A stretch of 64,000 nucleotides of DNA from Chitinophaga filiformis (GTDB lineage: Bacteria > Bacteroidota > Bacteroidia > Chitinophagales > Chitinophagaceae). Positions within the stretch are counted from its first letter, which is position 1; each line of letters starts with the position of its first letter. Positions 26,075 through 33,420 of this stretch are shown here, piece after piece. The position numbers and the translations under genes were made by a program. The DNA lies in the NCBI RefSeq assembly GCF_023100805.1, contig NZ_CP095855.1, forward strand, positions 4,629,001 to 4,693,000, written 5' to 3'. The notes under the pieces are model-generated. The model did not search any database, was not told where the DNA came from, and saw only the letters and a program-made list of their open reading frames with translations.

Positions 26075-27361
26075 ATGAAATATTTCAGGCATTCTGTCGA
26101 ACAATTGAAGATCGCTTACCAGCTGATCCGCTGGACGGTGATCATCATTCCGGTATCTCTCCTCGTAGGATCCCTCGTTGCATTATTCCTCTGGTTACTG
26201 GAACAGGTAACCCTTATTCGCGAAGAGCATGGATGGCTGCTCTACCTGTTACCGCTTGCGGGGATACTCATCTATTTTTTATATAAAAAGCTGGGTGGCA
26301 AGGCGGAAGCGGGCAATAATCTCATTATGGATGAGATACATGAGCCGGGCGGTGGCGTACCTGCGAGAATGGCGCCCCTGGTACTGGCTACGACCATCAT
26401 TACCCACTTGTTTGGAGGCTCTGCAGGCAGGGAGGGAACCGCCGTGCAGATTGGTGGAAGTATGGCGAATATGCTGGCCCGCTGGATGCGCCTATCTCTG
26501 GCCGATGTACGCATCATCTTGATGGCGGGAATCGCAGCCGGCTTCGGTGCTGTTTTCGGCACTCCGCTGACGGGGGCCGTATTTGCACTGGAAGTACTGG
26601 CTATTGGCCTCATACGCTATGATGCGCTCATTCCCTGCCTAATTGCTGCTGTATTTGCAGACATTGTATGCTCCGCCTGGGGCATCCGGCACACACATTA
26701 CCAGATCCTTTTTGATCAAAAGAATATCATCTTCCACTTTGTACATTTTGACTTCCTGTTACTTGCAAAAGTAATTGCCGGCGGCATCGCATTTGGCCTG
26801 GCCAGCTACCTCTTCTCCATTTGCATCCATAGCATTAAAGCGAATGCAAAGCAATGGATCCGGCCGGCCTGGCTGATCCCGGTAGCGGGTGGCATCATTG
26901 TCATTGCCGCCTGTCACCTGCTGGGCACACGGGATTATATCGGCCTTGGAGTGACCAGTCCCGATCCCGGTGGTGTTAGTATTGTCTCTGCCTTCAGCAA
27001 TACGCCCATCTCATCATGGAGCTGGTTGTGGAAATTGCTGCTGACGGCCATTACCCTGGGGATGGGTTTCAAAGGTGGGGAGGTGACCCCCCTCTTCTTT
27101 ATCGGAGCCACTTTAGGACATACGCTGGCCGTACTTTTTGGGGCGCCGGTGGATTTGTTTGCAGGTCTCGGATTTATTGCCGTATTTGCAGGTGCCACAA
27201 ATACTCCGATAGCCTGCACCTTGATGGGCATCGAGCTTTTTGGCACGTCACATGTACTATACTTCGCAGTGGCTTGCTTCACAGCTTATTATTTCAGTGG
27301 ACATGCCGGCATCTACAGTGCGCAACGTATAGCAGTACCAAAGAACCATGATATTGATTAA
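26075..27361 (+). CDS. CLC-family transporter, probably fluoride-exporting (CLC-F type)
   Basis: 428 residues from ATG 26075; an in-frame ATG at 26036 is also possible but lies inside the putative regulatory hairpin. It has about ten membrane segments. The gating region reads GSAGREGTAVQIGG, with the external Glu followed by Thr instead of the usual Pro, and the usual GSGIP chloride motif is absent (the corresponding region reads EAGNNLIMDEIHEPGGGVP). Both features fit the CLC-F subgroup of fluoride/proton antiporters. The upstream fluoride riboswitch strongly supports this. It expels fluoride across the inner membrane. The next gene begins only 24 bases after the stop and may share the transcript. 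Confidence 0.87.
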   Translation: MKYFRHSVEQLKIAYQLIRWTVIIIPVSLLVGSLVALFLWLLEQVTLIREEHGWLLYLLPLAGILIYFLYKKLGGKAEAGNNLIMDEIHEPGGGVPARMAPLVLATTIITHLFGGSAGREGTAVQIGGSMANMLARWMRLSLADVRIILMAGIAAGFGAVFGTPLTGAVFALEVLAIGLIRYDALIPCLIAAVFADIVCSAWGIRHTHYQILFDQKNIIFHFVHFDFLLLAKVIAGGIAFGLASYLFSICIHSIKANAKQWIRPAWLIPVAGGIIVIAACHLLGTRDYIGLGVTSPDPGGVSIVSAFSNTPISSWSWLWKLLLTAITLGMGFKGGEVTPLFFIGATLGHTLAVLFGAPVDLFAGLGFIAVFAGATNTPIACTLMGIELFGTSHVLYFAVACFTAYYFSGHAGIYSAQRIAVPKNHDID

Positions 27362-27385
27362 CCAGACAAATTTGAACTGAAACTT

Positions 27386-28336
27386 ATGAAGGCTGTAGCC
27401 GTTCCCCAGTTTAAGGCCATTCCGCAGGTGATGGAATTACCTAAACCACAGGTAAAACCAGGGACGATCCTGGTGCGTGTAGCCGCCGCCGGTATTAACC
27501 CGTTTGATTGGAAATTAATAGATGGTATCCTCGACGGGAAAATGCCACACAATTTTCCTATGGTGCTCGGTGTTGATGGTGCAGGGACCGTTGAGGCGGT
27601 AGGAGAAGGCGTTACCCATTTCAAGCAGGGCGATAAGATCTACGGACAATTTATACACTCACCTATTGGTGAAGGATCCTATGCAGAGTATGTTGTCGTG
27701 CCGGAAAAGGCCGCCATATCTCATGCGCCTTCCTCTATTTCCCTTGTGGAAGCAGCGGCCATACCGACAGCGGGAATGACGGCGCTTCAGCTGTTGGAAC
27801 GCCTGGGGCTCAAACATGAACAAACCCTCCTGCTGGTAGGCGCTACCGGTGGCGTAGGCTCGTTCATTGTCCAGCTGGCGAATATGCAGGGCATCTATGT
27901 TATCGCTACCGTCAGCGATGAAGAAGGAGAGGAGCGGATGAAGAAACTGGGCGCAAAAGAGACGATCAATTACAAAAAGATATCTGTAGAGAAAGAGATA
28001 AAAGCTAAATATCCGTCCGGCGTGGAAGGCCTGATAGATCTCGTTAGCCCCGCGGCAGTGTTCAAGACAATGACCTCCTTGGTGAAAACCGGCGGTGCGG
28101 CATTGACGACCGCATTCGTAGCGGATAAAGAGACGCTCAAGGCGCGGGGAATTACAGGGGGGAATTTTGAGACGCAGGGAACGCCGGCTTCGTTGGATAC
28201 TTTGGCGGATGCGGTGGATAGTGGGGCGTTGAAAGTACCGGTTGGGGTGGTGATCAGTATGGAGGAGGTGCCGGAGGCGATTGAGGCGAGCAGGAGGTTG
28301 AAGGGGAAGGGGAAGACGGTGATCAGGATTGAATGA
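27386..28336 (+). CDS. Zinc-free quinone-oxidoreductase-like MDR protein
   Basis: 316 residues of the medium-chain dehydrogenase/reductase superfamily: N-terminal GroES-like half (VRVAAAGINPFDWKLIDG, VLGVDGAGTVEAVG), then the Rossmann half with LLVGATGGVGSFIVQLA as the nucleotide-binding loop. The catalytic zinc ligands of alcohol dehydrogenases are absent, as in NADPH:quinone oxidoreductases and related enoyl reductases. It begins 24 bases after the fluoride transporter with no terminator between, so it may be co-transcribed under the riboswitch; a link to fluoride is otherwise not obvious. The last 100 bases are markedly G-rich with simple GGAGG-like runs, a shift in codon use from the start of the gene. 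Confidence 0.9.
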   Translation: MKAVAVPQFKAIPQVMELPKPQVKPGTILVRVAAAGINPFDWKLIDGILDGKMPHNFPMVLGVDGAGTVEAVGEGVTHFKQGDKIYGQFIHSPIGEGSYAEYVVVPEKAAISHAPSSISLVEAAAIPTAGMTALQLLERLGLKHEQTLLLVGATGGVGSFIVQLANMQGIYVIATVSDEEGEERMKKLGAKETINYKKISVEKEIKAKYPSGVEGLIDLVSPAAVFKTMTSLVKTGGAALTTAFVADKETLKARGITGGNFETQGTPASLDTLADAVDSGALKVPVGVVISMEEVPEAIEASRRLKGKGKTVIRIE

Positions 28337-28409
28337 TCTCTCACGGGCAGGCGTTTGTTATTGCCACTTACCAGGCTTTTCAAGGGTTACGAGCTTGGTT
28401 ATTAACGCG

Positions 28410-28531
28410 GAGTTTGACGTACGCGATCATTGCCTTCTTACTTTGGATGGTGGCGCTGATTTACCAGGTACGGCTACCCAAGGTTACGGAGTTTTGACGT
28501 AGGCAATTATTGCGATTGCCTTCTTACTTTG
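28410..28531. repeat. Direct repeat of about 37 bp
   Basis: Two copies of a segment with GGAGTTTGACGTA followed by ATTGCCTTCTTACTTTGG occur at about 28410-28446 and 28482-28531. The second copy runs straight into a lone arm of the GTAGC-type palindromic element. The region 28337-28780 has no convincing gene. Confidence 0.55.
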
Positions 28532-28572
28532 GTTTCAGATAGGACCGCGGGCTGTACCCCTTTCCGAGTACC
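28531..28572. repeat. Solo arm of a GTAGC-type palindromic element
   Basis: GGTTTCAGATAGGACC followed by CGGGCTGTACCCCTTTCCGAG closely matches the left arm of the 42 kb and 50 kb elements. No matching right arm is found downstream, so this is a truncated copy. Confidence 0.65.
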
Positions 28573-28741
28573 TTGCTATCTGGCTTTTTCAAGCGTATGG
28601 GCTTGGGAAATCTATTGAAACTTTCAATGTCGTCTCCAACGCCCCGGAGACTAATAAAACCAACCTCGTACTACCGGCGGACACCTAAAAAACTACCAGC
28701 AATATCCGATAGCGCTCCGTCAGGAGCAGCGTTGTTTGTAG

Positions 28742-28761
28742 CCCGTAGCGATAGCTACGGG
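28742..28761. repeat. Short perfect hairpin CCCGTAGC-GATA-GCTACGGG
   Basis: An 8-bp perfect stem with a 4-base loop, preceded by GCGCTCCGTCAGGAGC, itself nearly palindromic. This resembles short extragenic repeats scattered in Bacteroidota genomes. There is no T-tract, so termination is not indicated. Confidence 0.5.
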
Positions 28762-28784
28762 TTGTTGAATGATCGCCATTAACG

Positions 28785-29275
28785 ATTTTCGTTTAATGAT
28801 ACGGGTTGATAATCCCATTTGATGATAACCCGTTTAATGATAATGGGTTCATGATACCATTTGACGATAACCCGTTTGATGATACGGATTGATGAATACC
28901 ATTTGACGATAAACCGTTTAATGATACGGGTTGATGATACCGTTTGACGATACCGTTTACTGACGCCGTTAATGATACGGGTTGATAATCCCATTTGACG
29001 ATAAACCGTTTAATGATACGGGTTGATGATACCGTTTGGCGATAAACCGTTTGATGATACTGTTTACTGACGCCGTTAATGATACCCGTTGACGATACCA
29101 TTTATTGATACCATTTAATGATACCGTTTGATTACACCATTTTATGATAACCCTTTGACGAATACCGTTGATGCCGTTTTTGCCGGCACCGTTGATGATA
29201 GCATTCAACGACAGCCGTTTGGCACCCTTTAACGATCCCGTGATGATACCTTTGCCGATCCCATTTCATAACCTC
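28785..29275. repeat. Degenerate tandem array of a ~13-bp unit
   Basis: More than 30 head-to-tail copies of a unit close to GTTTRATGATACC, with lengths between about 10 and 15 bases. A higher-order repeat of roughly 110 bp is visible (blocks with GTTTACTGACGCCGTTAATG at 28950 and 29060). Copies degrade towards the right end. Both strands stay open for up to 100 codons in places, but the peptides are only translated repeats. No gene is supported in 28782-29372. Confidence 0.85.
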
Positions 29276-29342
29276 ACCATTAGTCGCTCAACGTATTTCA
29301 AGCATTCCACCAATTTCAATGATTTATCAATTCAACGATCTC

Positions 29343-29374
29343 GATCATTCAACGGGTTGAACGATTGAATGATC
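29343..29374. repeat. 10-bp inverted repeat at the aldo/keto reductase stop
   Basis: GATCATTCAA (29343-29352) and TTGAATGATC (29365-29374) form a perfect stem overlapping the last bases of the reductase gene. It may help end its transcript; no T-tract is clear. Confidence 0.4.
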
Positions 29375-30323
29375 ACTCGTCAACATAATCGCTCGCTATA
29401 TTTAACTTCTCTATTGCTCCTGCGTCCAGTCCTAATTGAGTGGCCTTAATGAGCTCTTCCAATTGCTGTGTGCTGGTGGCGCTCACAATAGGGGCGGTGA
29501 TGTAAGGGCGCTGCACAAGCCATGCAATGGCGACGCTGGTGGGAGTGGTGTTGAAGTCTGCCGCTACTTCGTCGAGCGTTTCGAGAATGCTTTGCCCCCT
29601 TTCGTCAAGGTAACTGGTCGCTTTTTCTCCCCTTGCACTTTTTACAGCGTCTTCCTTGCTTCTGTACTTCCCGCTGAGAAAACCACTGGCTAATGAGTAG
29701 TAGCTGATCACACCCAGCTGGTATTGTTGCGTGACAGGCAGGTATTCTCTTTCGAATTTCTGACGGTCGTACAGATTGTACAATGGTTGTAATGATTCAT
29801 ACCTGGGATAACCGTTTGTCTCACTCGATTCCAATGATTGCAATAGTCGTTCGGGACTAAAGTTAGATGCGCCGATCACCCTGACCTTGCCCGCCTTTAC
29901 CAGCTTGTCGAATGTGGCAAGCGTGTCGTCTACCGGCGTGTTCGGATCATCGTAATGCGATTGATACAAGTCTATATAATCCGTCTGCAATCTACGCAAT
30001 GATTCTTCAACTGTCTTTTCAATGTAGGCCGGTGAAAGGTCTCTTACCTTGCCTCCACCTACTTTTGTTGCTATGATCACCTGGTCGCGCTTCCCGCTTC
30101 TCTTTAACCACTTGCCGATGATAGCTTCAGATTCACCACCACTGTTGCCAGGCGCCCAGTGAGAATAAGAATCTGCAGTGTCGATAGTGTTGAACCCTGC
30201 ACCCACAAATGCATCCAGTAATGAAAAAGATGTTGCTTCATCTGCTGTCCAGCCAAATACATTTCCGCCAAACACCAACGGTGCAACCTGTAATGCTGAT
30301 CTTCCCAGTTGTCTTTTTTCCAT
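29373..30323 (-). CDS. Aldo/keto reductase
   Basis: 316 residues with a full AKR TIM-barrel. The catalytic tetrad is visible: Asp and Tyr in NTIDTADSYS, Lys in IIATKVGG and His in DLYQSHYDD. NADPH-binding features include VIGASNFS and the C-terminal APIVSATSTQQLEELIKA. It reduces aldehydes or ketones with NADPH in the cytoplasm and is closest in look to the YajO/YhdN-type group. It stands alone between two repeat tracts: the 13-bp array behind it and the 78-bp tandem array in front of it. Physiological substrate unknown. Confidence 0.93.
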   Translation of the reverse strand: MEKRQLGRSALQVAPLVFGGNVFGWTADEATSFSLLDAFVGAGFNTIDTADSYSHWAPGNSGGESEAIIGKWLKRSGKRDQVIIATKVGGGKVRDLSPAYIEKTVEESLRRLQTDYIDLYQSHYDDPNTPVDDTLATFDKLVKAGKVRVIGASNFSPERLLQSLESSETNGYPRYESLQPLYNLYDRQKFEREYLPVTQQYQLGVISYYSLASGFLSGKYRSKEDAVKSARGEKATSYLDERGQSILETLDEVAADFNTTPTSVAIAWLVQRPYITAPIVSATSTQQLEELIKATQLGLDAGAIEKLNIASDYVDE

Positions 30324-30373
30324 GTATATTGCTTTTTATGCTTTTATATTTATGCTTTTAGTATGCATACGGA

Positions 30374-30762
30374 ATGTTTGAGAGAGCCCTGAAGCAATGG
30401 CTGCAGGCCACAAACATTAATAGCACTACTGTCATTTATTATGCATACAGCATATTTGAAAAGGCCCTGAAGCTACGGCCGCAGGCCACAAACATTCATG
30501 GCACTACTATCATTTATTATGCATACAGCATGTTTAAAAGGCCCTGAAGCTACGGCCGCAGGCCACAAACATTAATAGCACTACTATCATTTATTATGCA
30601 TACAGCATGTTTGAAAAGGCTCTGAAGCTGCGGCTGCAGGCCACGAATATTAATAGCACTACTATTATTTATTATGCATACAGCATGTTTGGAAAGGCCC
30701 TGAAGCTGCGGCTACAGGCCACAAACATTAATAGCATTACTATCATTTATTTCTCAATGTAC
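30374..30762. repeat. Five tandem copies of a 78-bp repeat
   Basis: Units start at about 30374, 30452, 30530, 30607 and 30685. The period is 78 bp except for one 77-bp step. Each unit contains GGCC..TGAAGC..CGGC..GCAGGCC, then ACAAACATTAATAGCACTAC and TTATTATGCATACAGCAT. A period divisible by three keeps a frame open within copies (a 26-residue repeat starting MFEKALK), but a one-base loss in the third copy breaks it. The stretch 30324-30962 otherwise holds only the upstream region of the trehalose gene. Confidence 0.9.
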
Positions 30763-30962
30763 GAGTTTGTTCCAAAACAGATACCATAAATTTCCGTATC
30801 TTCGGCGCTATTGCCATTAGCGCTATGATCCATTGTATCCTATAAAAAGCAGGCAGCGCTTACTTCCGTATCTATTTTCAGGTGCGTTTTTTGTTAAAGG
30901 CTCTCCGTACTACAGGAGTGGAATTGATATTAGCATAGATTTTTTGACTTAATAACTGTATT

Positions 30963-33134
30963 ATGAGTAAAACCATTATTGTATCTAACAGGCTACCGGT
31001 AAAGATCACTGAAAAAGATGGAGAATATGTGCTGAATCCGAGTGAAGGCGGTCTGGCTACAGGCTTGGGATCCATTTACAGGCAAGGCTATAATATCTGG
31101 ATAGGATGGCCGGGCATTGATGTGAGTGAGGAGGCACAACCACAGATCAGGGAACAACTGCAGACACTGAACCTGATGCCTGTGTACCTGACACAGGAGG
31201 AAATTAACAACTACTATGAGGGATTTTCAAACGAGGTACTGTGGCCTGTTTTCCACTATATGTCCGTTTACGCCCGTTATGAACAGGTATACTGGGATTT
31301 TTATTATCAGGTGAACAGTAAATTCAGAGATGTTGTTTTGCAGGTGGCAGAGCCAGGTGATGTGATATGGATACACGACTATCAACTGTTGTTGCTGCCA
31401 GGCATGATCCGATCTGAAGCCCCTGATGTTGCTATTGGCTATTTTCAGCATATTCCATTCCCATCCTATGAGCTTTTCCGCCTTATACCATGGCGATGCG
31501 AGCTCCTGGAAGGGATGCTGGGCGCTGATCTGCTGGGCTTTCATACTTTTGATGACAGCCATCATTTCCTTAATGCCGTTACCCGCCTGCTGCCCGTGAA
31601 TGCTTCGGCCAACGTGGTGATGGTCAACGACCGTGCAGTGATTGCTGAGACCTTCCCTATGGGTATCGACAATCAGAAATTCGAACAGCTTTCTCATGAT
31701 CCGGAAGTATTACGGCAGATGGAAAGCCTGAAGGAAAGTTTCCAGCAGACGCACTTGGTGCTGTCTATCGACAGGCTGGATTATAGTAAGGGTATTATCC
31801 AACGCCTGCAGGCCTTTGAATTATTTTTACAATTATATCCTGAATATGTTGAGAAGGTGATATTGTATATGATTGTTGTTCCTTCACGGGATAGCGTTCC
31901 GCAATACAGGGAGTTGAGAGATGCGATAGATATGCTGGCAGGTGGCATCAATGCCCGCTTTCGTACCATCAACTGGCATCCGATCAATTATTTTTACCGC
32001 TCCTTTCCCATAGAAACGCTGGCTGCTTTGTACAATTTCGCCGACGTCGGCTTGGTCACTCCTATGCGCGATGGCATGAACCTCGTGAGCAAGGAATATG
32101 TGGCCAGTCGCAAGAACAATGATGGAGTGCTGATATTAAGTGAAATGGCCGGTGCTTCAAAAGAACTGATAGATGCGCTGATCGTTAACCCTAATAATAT
32201 CGGCGCCATTGCAAGGGCCCTGCATGAAGCGCTCAATATGCCGGAAGCTGAACAACAGCGACGTATGAAGCAAATGCGGCAGGTGGTAGGCAAGTTCAAT
32301 ATTTCCCACTGGGTGAAACTATTTATGGCACGCCTGCAGGAGGTGAAGCAAATGCAACAATCCATGCTGGCCCGCCGTATGAGCCTCGATATGCAGTCGA
32401 CCGTCAGGAATGCTTACAAGAAATCCGCGAAGCGTGCTATCTTTCTTGACTACGATGGCACTTTAGTAGGGTTTCAGTCCAATATTGACCTGGCATCTCC
32501 CGACCAGGACCTCTATCACCTGCTTAAAACGCTTTCCGATGATCCTGCAAATCACGTGGTAATGATCAGCGGCCGTAAGCATGAAACACTGGAGGAATGG
32601 CTGGGGCACCTGCCAATGGACCTCATAGCAGAACATGGCGCCTGGAAAAAGAAGTATGGGGAAGACTGGGTAATGCTGCCGGGGCTTACCGCGCAATGGA
32701 AACAGGACATCCTGCCCATTCTCGATACCTATATGGACCGTACGCCCGGTTCCTTTATAGAGGAAAAGAGCTACTCGCTGGTATGGCATTACCGCAAGGT
32801 GGAAACAGGCTTGGGGGAATTGCGTGCCAATGAGCTGATGAACACCCTTCGGTATTTTACGAACGATATCGGCTTGCAGATCCTCCCGGGAGATAAGGTC
32901 ATCGAGATCAAGAACATTGAGATCAATAAAGGGAAAGCCGCATTGACCTGGTTGCACGACCGTGAGTTTGACTTCATGCTGGCCGTAGGCGATGATTATA
33001 CCGATGAAGATATCTTTAAGACATTACCGCCCGAAGCGGTGACAATCAAGGTAGGAAGCCAGGTATCTGCCGCCAGGTATTACCTCAGGAGTCACCAGGA
33101 AGTAAGGGCGTTTTTAAGAGCGCTTGTATTGTAG
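30963..33134 (+). CDS. Bifunctional trehalose-6-phosphate synthase/phosphatase
   Basis: 723 residues joining two enzymes. Residues 1 to about 470 are a GT20 (OtsA-type) glycosyltransferase with SNRLPVK near the start, the EGGLATGL loop, IWIHDYQLLLLP, and RDGMNLVSKEYVASR (about 369-383), which bind glucose-6-phosphate and the nucleotide sugar. Residues about 490-723 are an OtsB-type HAD phosphatase with the nucleophile motif LDYDGTL (D496, D498), ISGRKHETLEEW, and GDDYTDEDIF. Together they make trehalose from UDP-glucose and glucose-6-phosphate in the cytoplasm. The gene faces a GH15 enzyme across a long hairpin, forming a small trehalose/glucan locus. Confidence 0.95.
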   Translation: MSKTIIVSNRLPVKITEKDGEYVLNPSEGGLATGLGSIYRQGYNIWIGWPGIDVSEEAQPQIREQLQTLNLMPVYLTQEEINNYYEGFSNEVLWPVFHYMSVYARYEQVYWDFYYQVNSKFRDVVLQVAEPGDVIWIHDYQLLLLPGMIRSEAPDVAIGYFQHIPFPSYELFRLIPWRCELLEGMLGADLLGFHTFDDSHHFLNAVTRLLPVNASANVVMVNDRAVIAETFPMGIDNQKFEQLSHDPEVLRQMESLKESFQQTHLVLSIDRLDYSKGIIQRLQAFELFLQLYPEYVEKVILYMIVVPSRDSVPQYRELRDAIDMLAGGINARFRTINWHPINYFYRSFPIETLAALYNFADVGLVTPMRDGMNLVSKEYVASRKNNDGVLILSEMAGASKELIDALIVNPNNIGAIARALHEALNMPEAEQQRRMKQMRQVVGKFNISHWVKLFMARLQEVKQMQQSMLARRMSLDMQSTVRNAYKKSAKRAIFLDYDGTLVGFQSNIDLASPDQDLYHLLKTLSDDPANHVVMISGRKHETLEEWLGHLPMDLIAEHGAWKKKYGEDWVMLPGLTAQWKQDILPILDTYMDRTPGSFIEEKSYSLVWHYRKVETGLGELRANELMNTLRYFTNDIGLQILPGDKVIEIKNIEINKGKAALTWLHDREFDFMLAVGDDYTDEDIFKTLPPEAVTIKVGSQVSAARYYLRSHQEVRAFLRALVL

Positions 33135-33168
33135 CGGAAGAGATTACTGCCTGAATATAGTAACATAA

Positions 33169-33238
33169 AGCCTGGCTCATACTTGAAGTGCCCCAAAAAG
33201 TTAGACACTTTTGGGGCACTTCAAGTATGAGCCAGGCT
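33169..33238. repeat. Perfect 30-bp inverted repeat between convergent genes
   Basis: Arms at 33169-33198 and 33209-33238 are perfect complements around the 10-base loop AGTTAGACAC. The inner part of the left arm plus loop reads GTGCCCCAAAAAGTTAGACA, which resembles the terminal repeat of IS3/IS150-type insertion sequences common in Bacteroidota. It lies between the stops of the trehalose synthase gene and the GH15 gene, so it also serves as a likely bidirectional terminator (TCTTTTCATTTT follows on the right). No transposase is present. Confidence 0.85.
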
Positions 33239-33252
33239 CTTTTCATTTTGGT

Positions 33253-33269
33253 ACCTGGTGGAACCAGGT
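33253..33269. repeat. Short hairpin ACCTGGT-GGA-ACCAGGT
   Basis: A 7-bp perfect stem just right of the long inverted repeat. The surrounding block, starting TTTTCATTTTGGTACC, recurs in altered form near 33319 (TTTTCACTTTGGATACC with GGAACACGGTA), a diverged duplicate. Nothing coding is seen in 33135-33420. Confidence 0.45.
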
Positions 33270-33420
33270 AGCCATTTAAGCGGCTCTAAGGATGTTCATT
33301 TATTTTTTGATACATTCTCTTTTCACTTTGGATACCGGACGGAACACGGTACATGCAGGGGCCAATACAGATCATGCATCGAACGAATAAAGATGAACTA
33401 CACATCTGCAATTGCTGTCT

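Noticed and set aside
28573..28782. A 69-codon rightward frame ending near a short hairpin
   Set aside because: It covers a degraded palindromic arm and a common short extragenic repeat; no gene signal.
28793..29208. Leftward frames of 71-102 codons rich in Asn, Gly, Ile and Ser
   Set aside because: They are only the translated 13-bp tandem array.
28785..29275. Possible CRISPR array at the 13-bp repeats
   Set aside because: Units are head to tail without unique spacers of constant length, and no cas genes are nearby.
30607..30789. A 60-codon frame made of two 26-residue repeats
   Set aside because: The frame is broken in the third unit and there is no start signal; kept as a repeat finding only.
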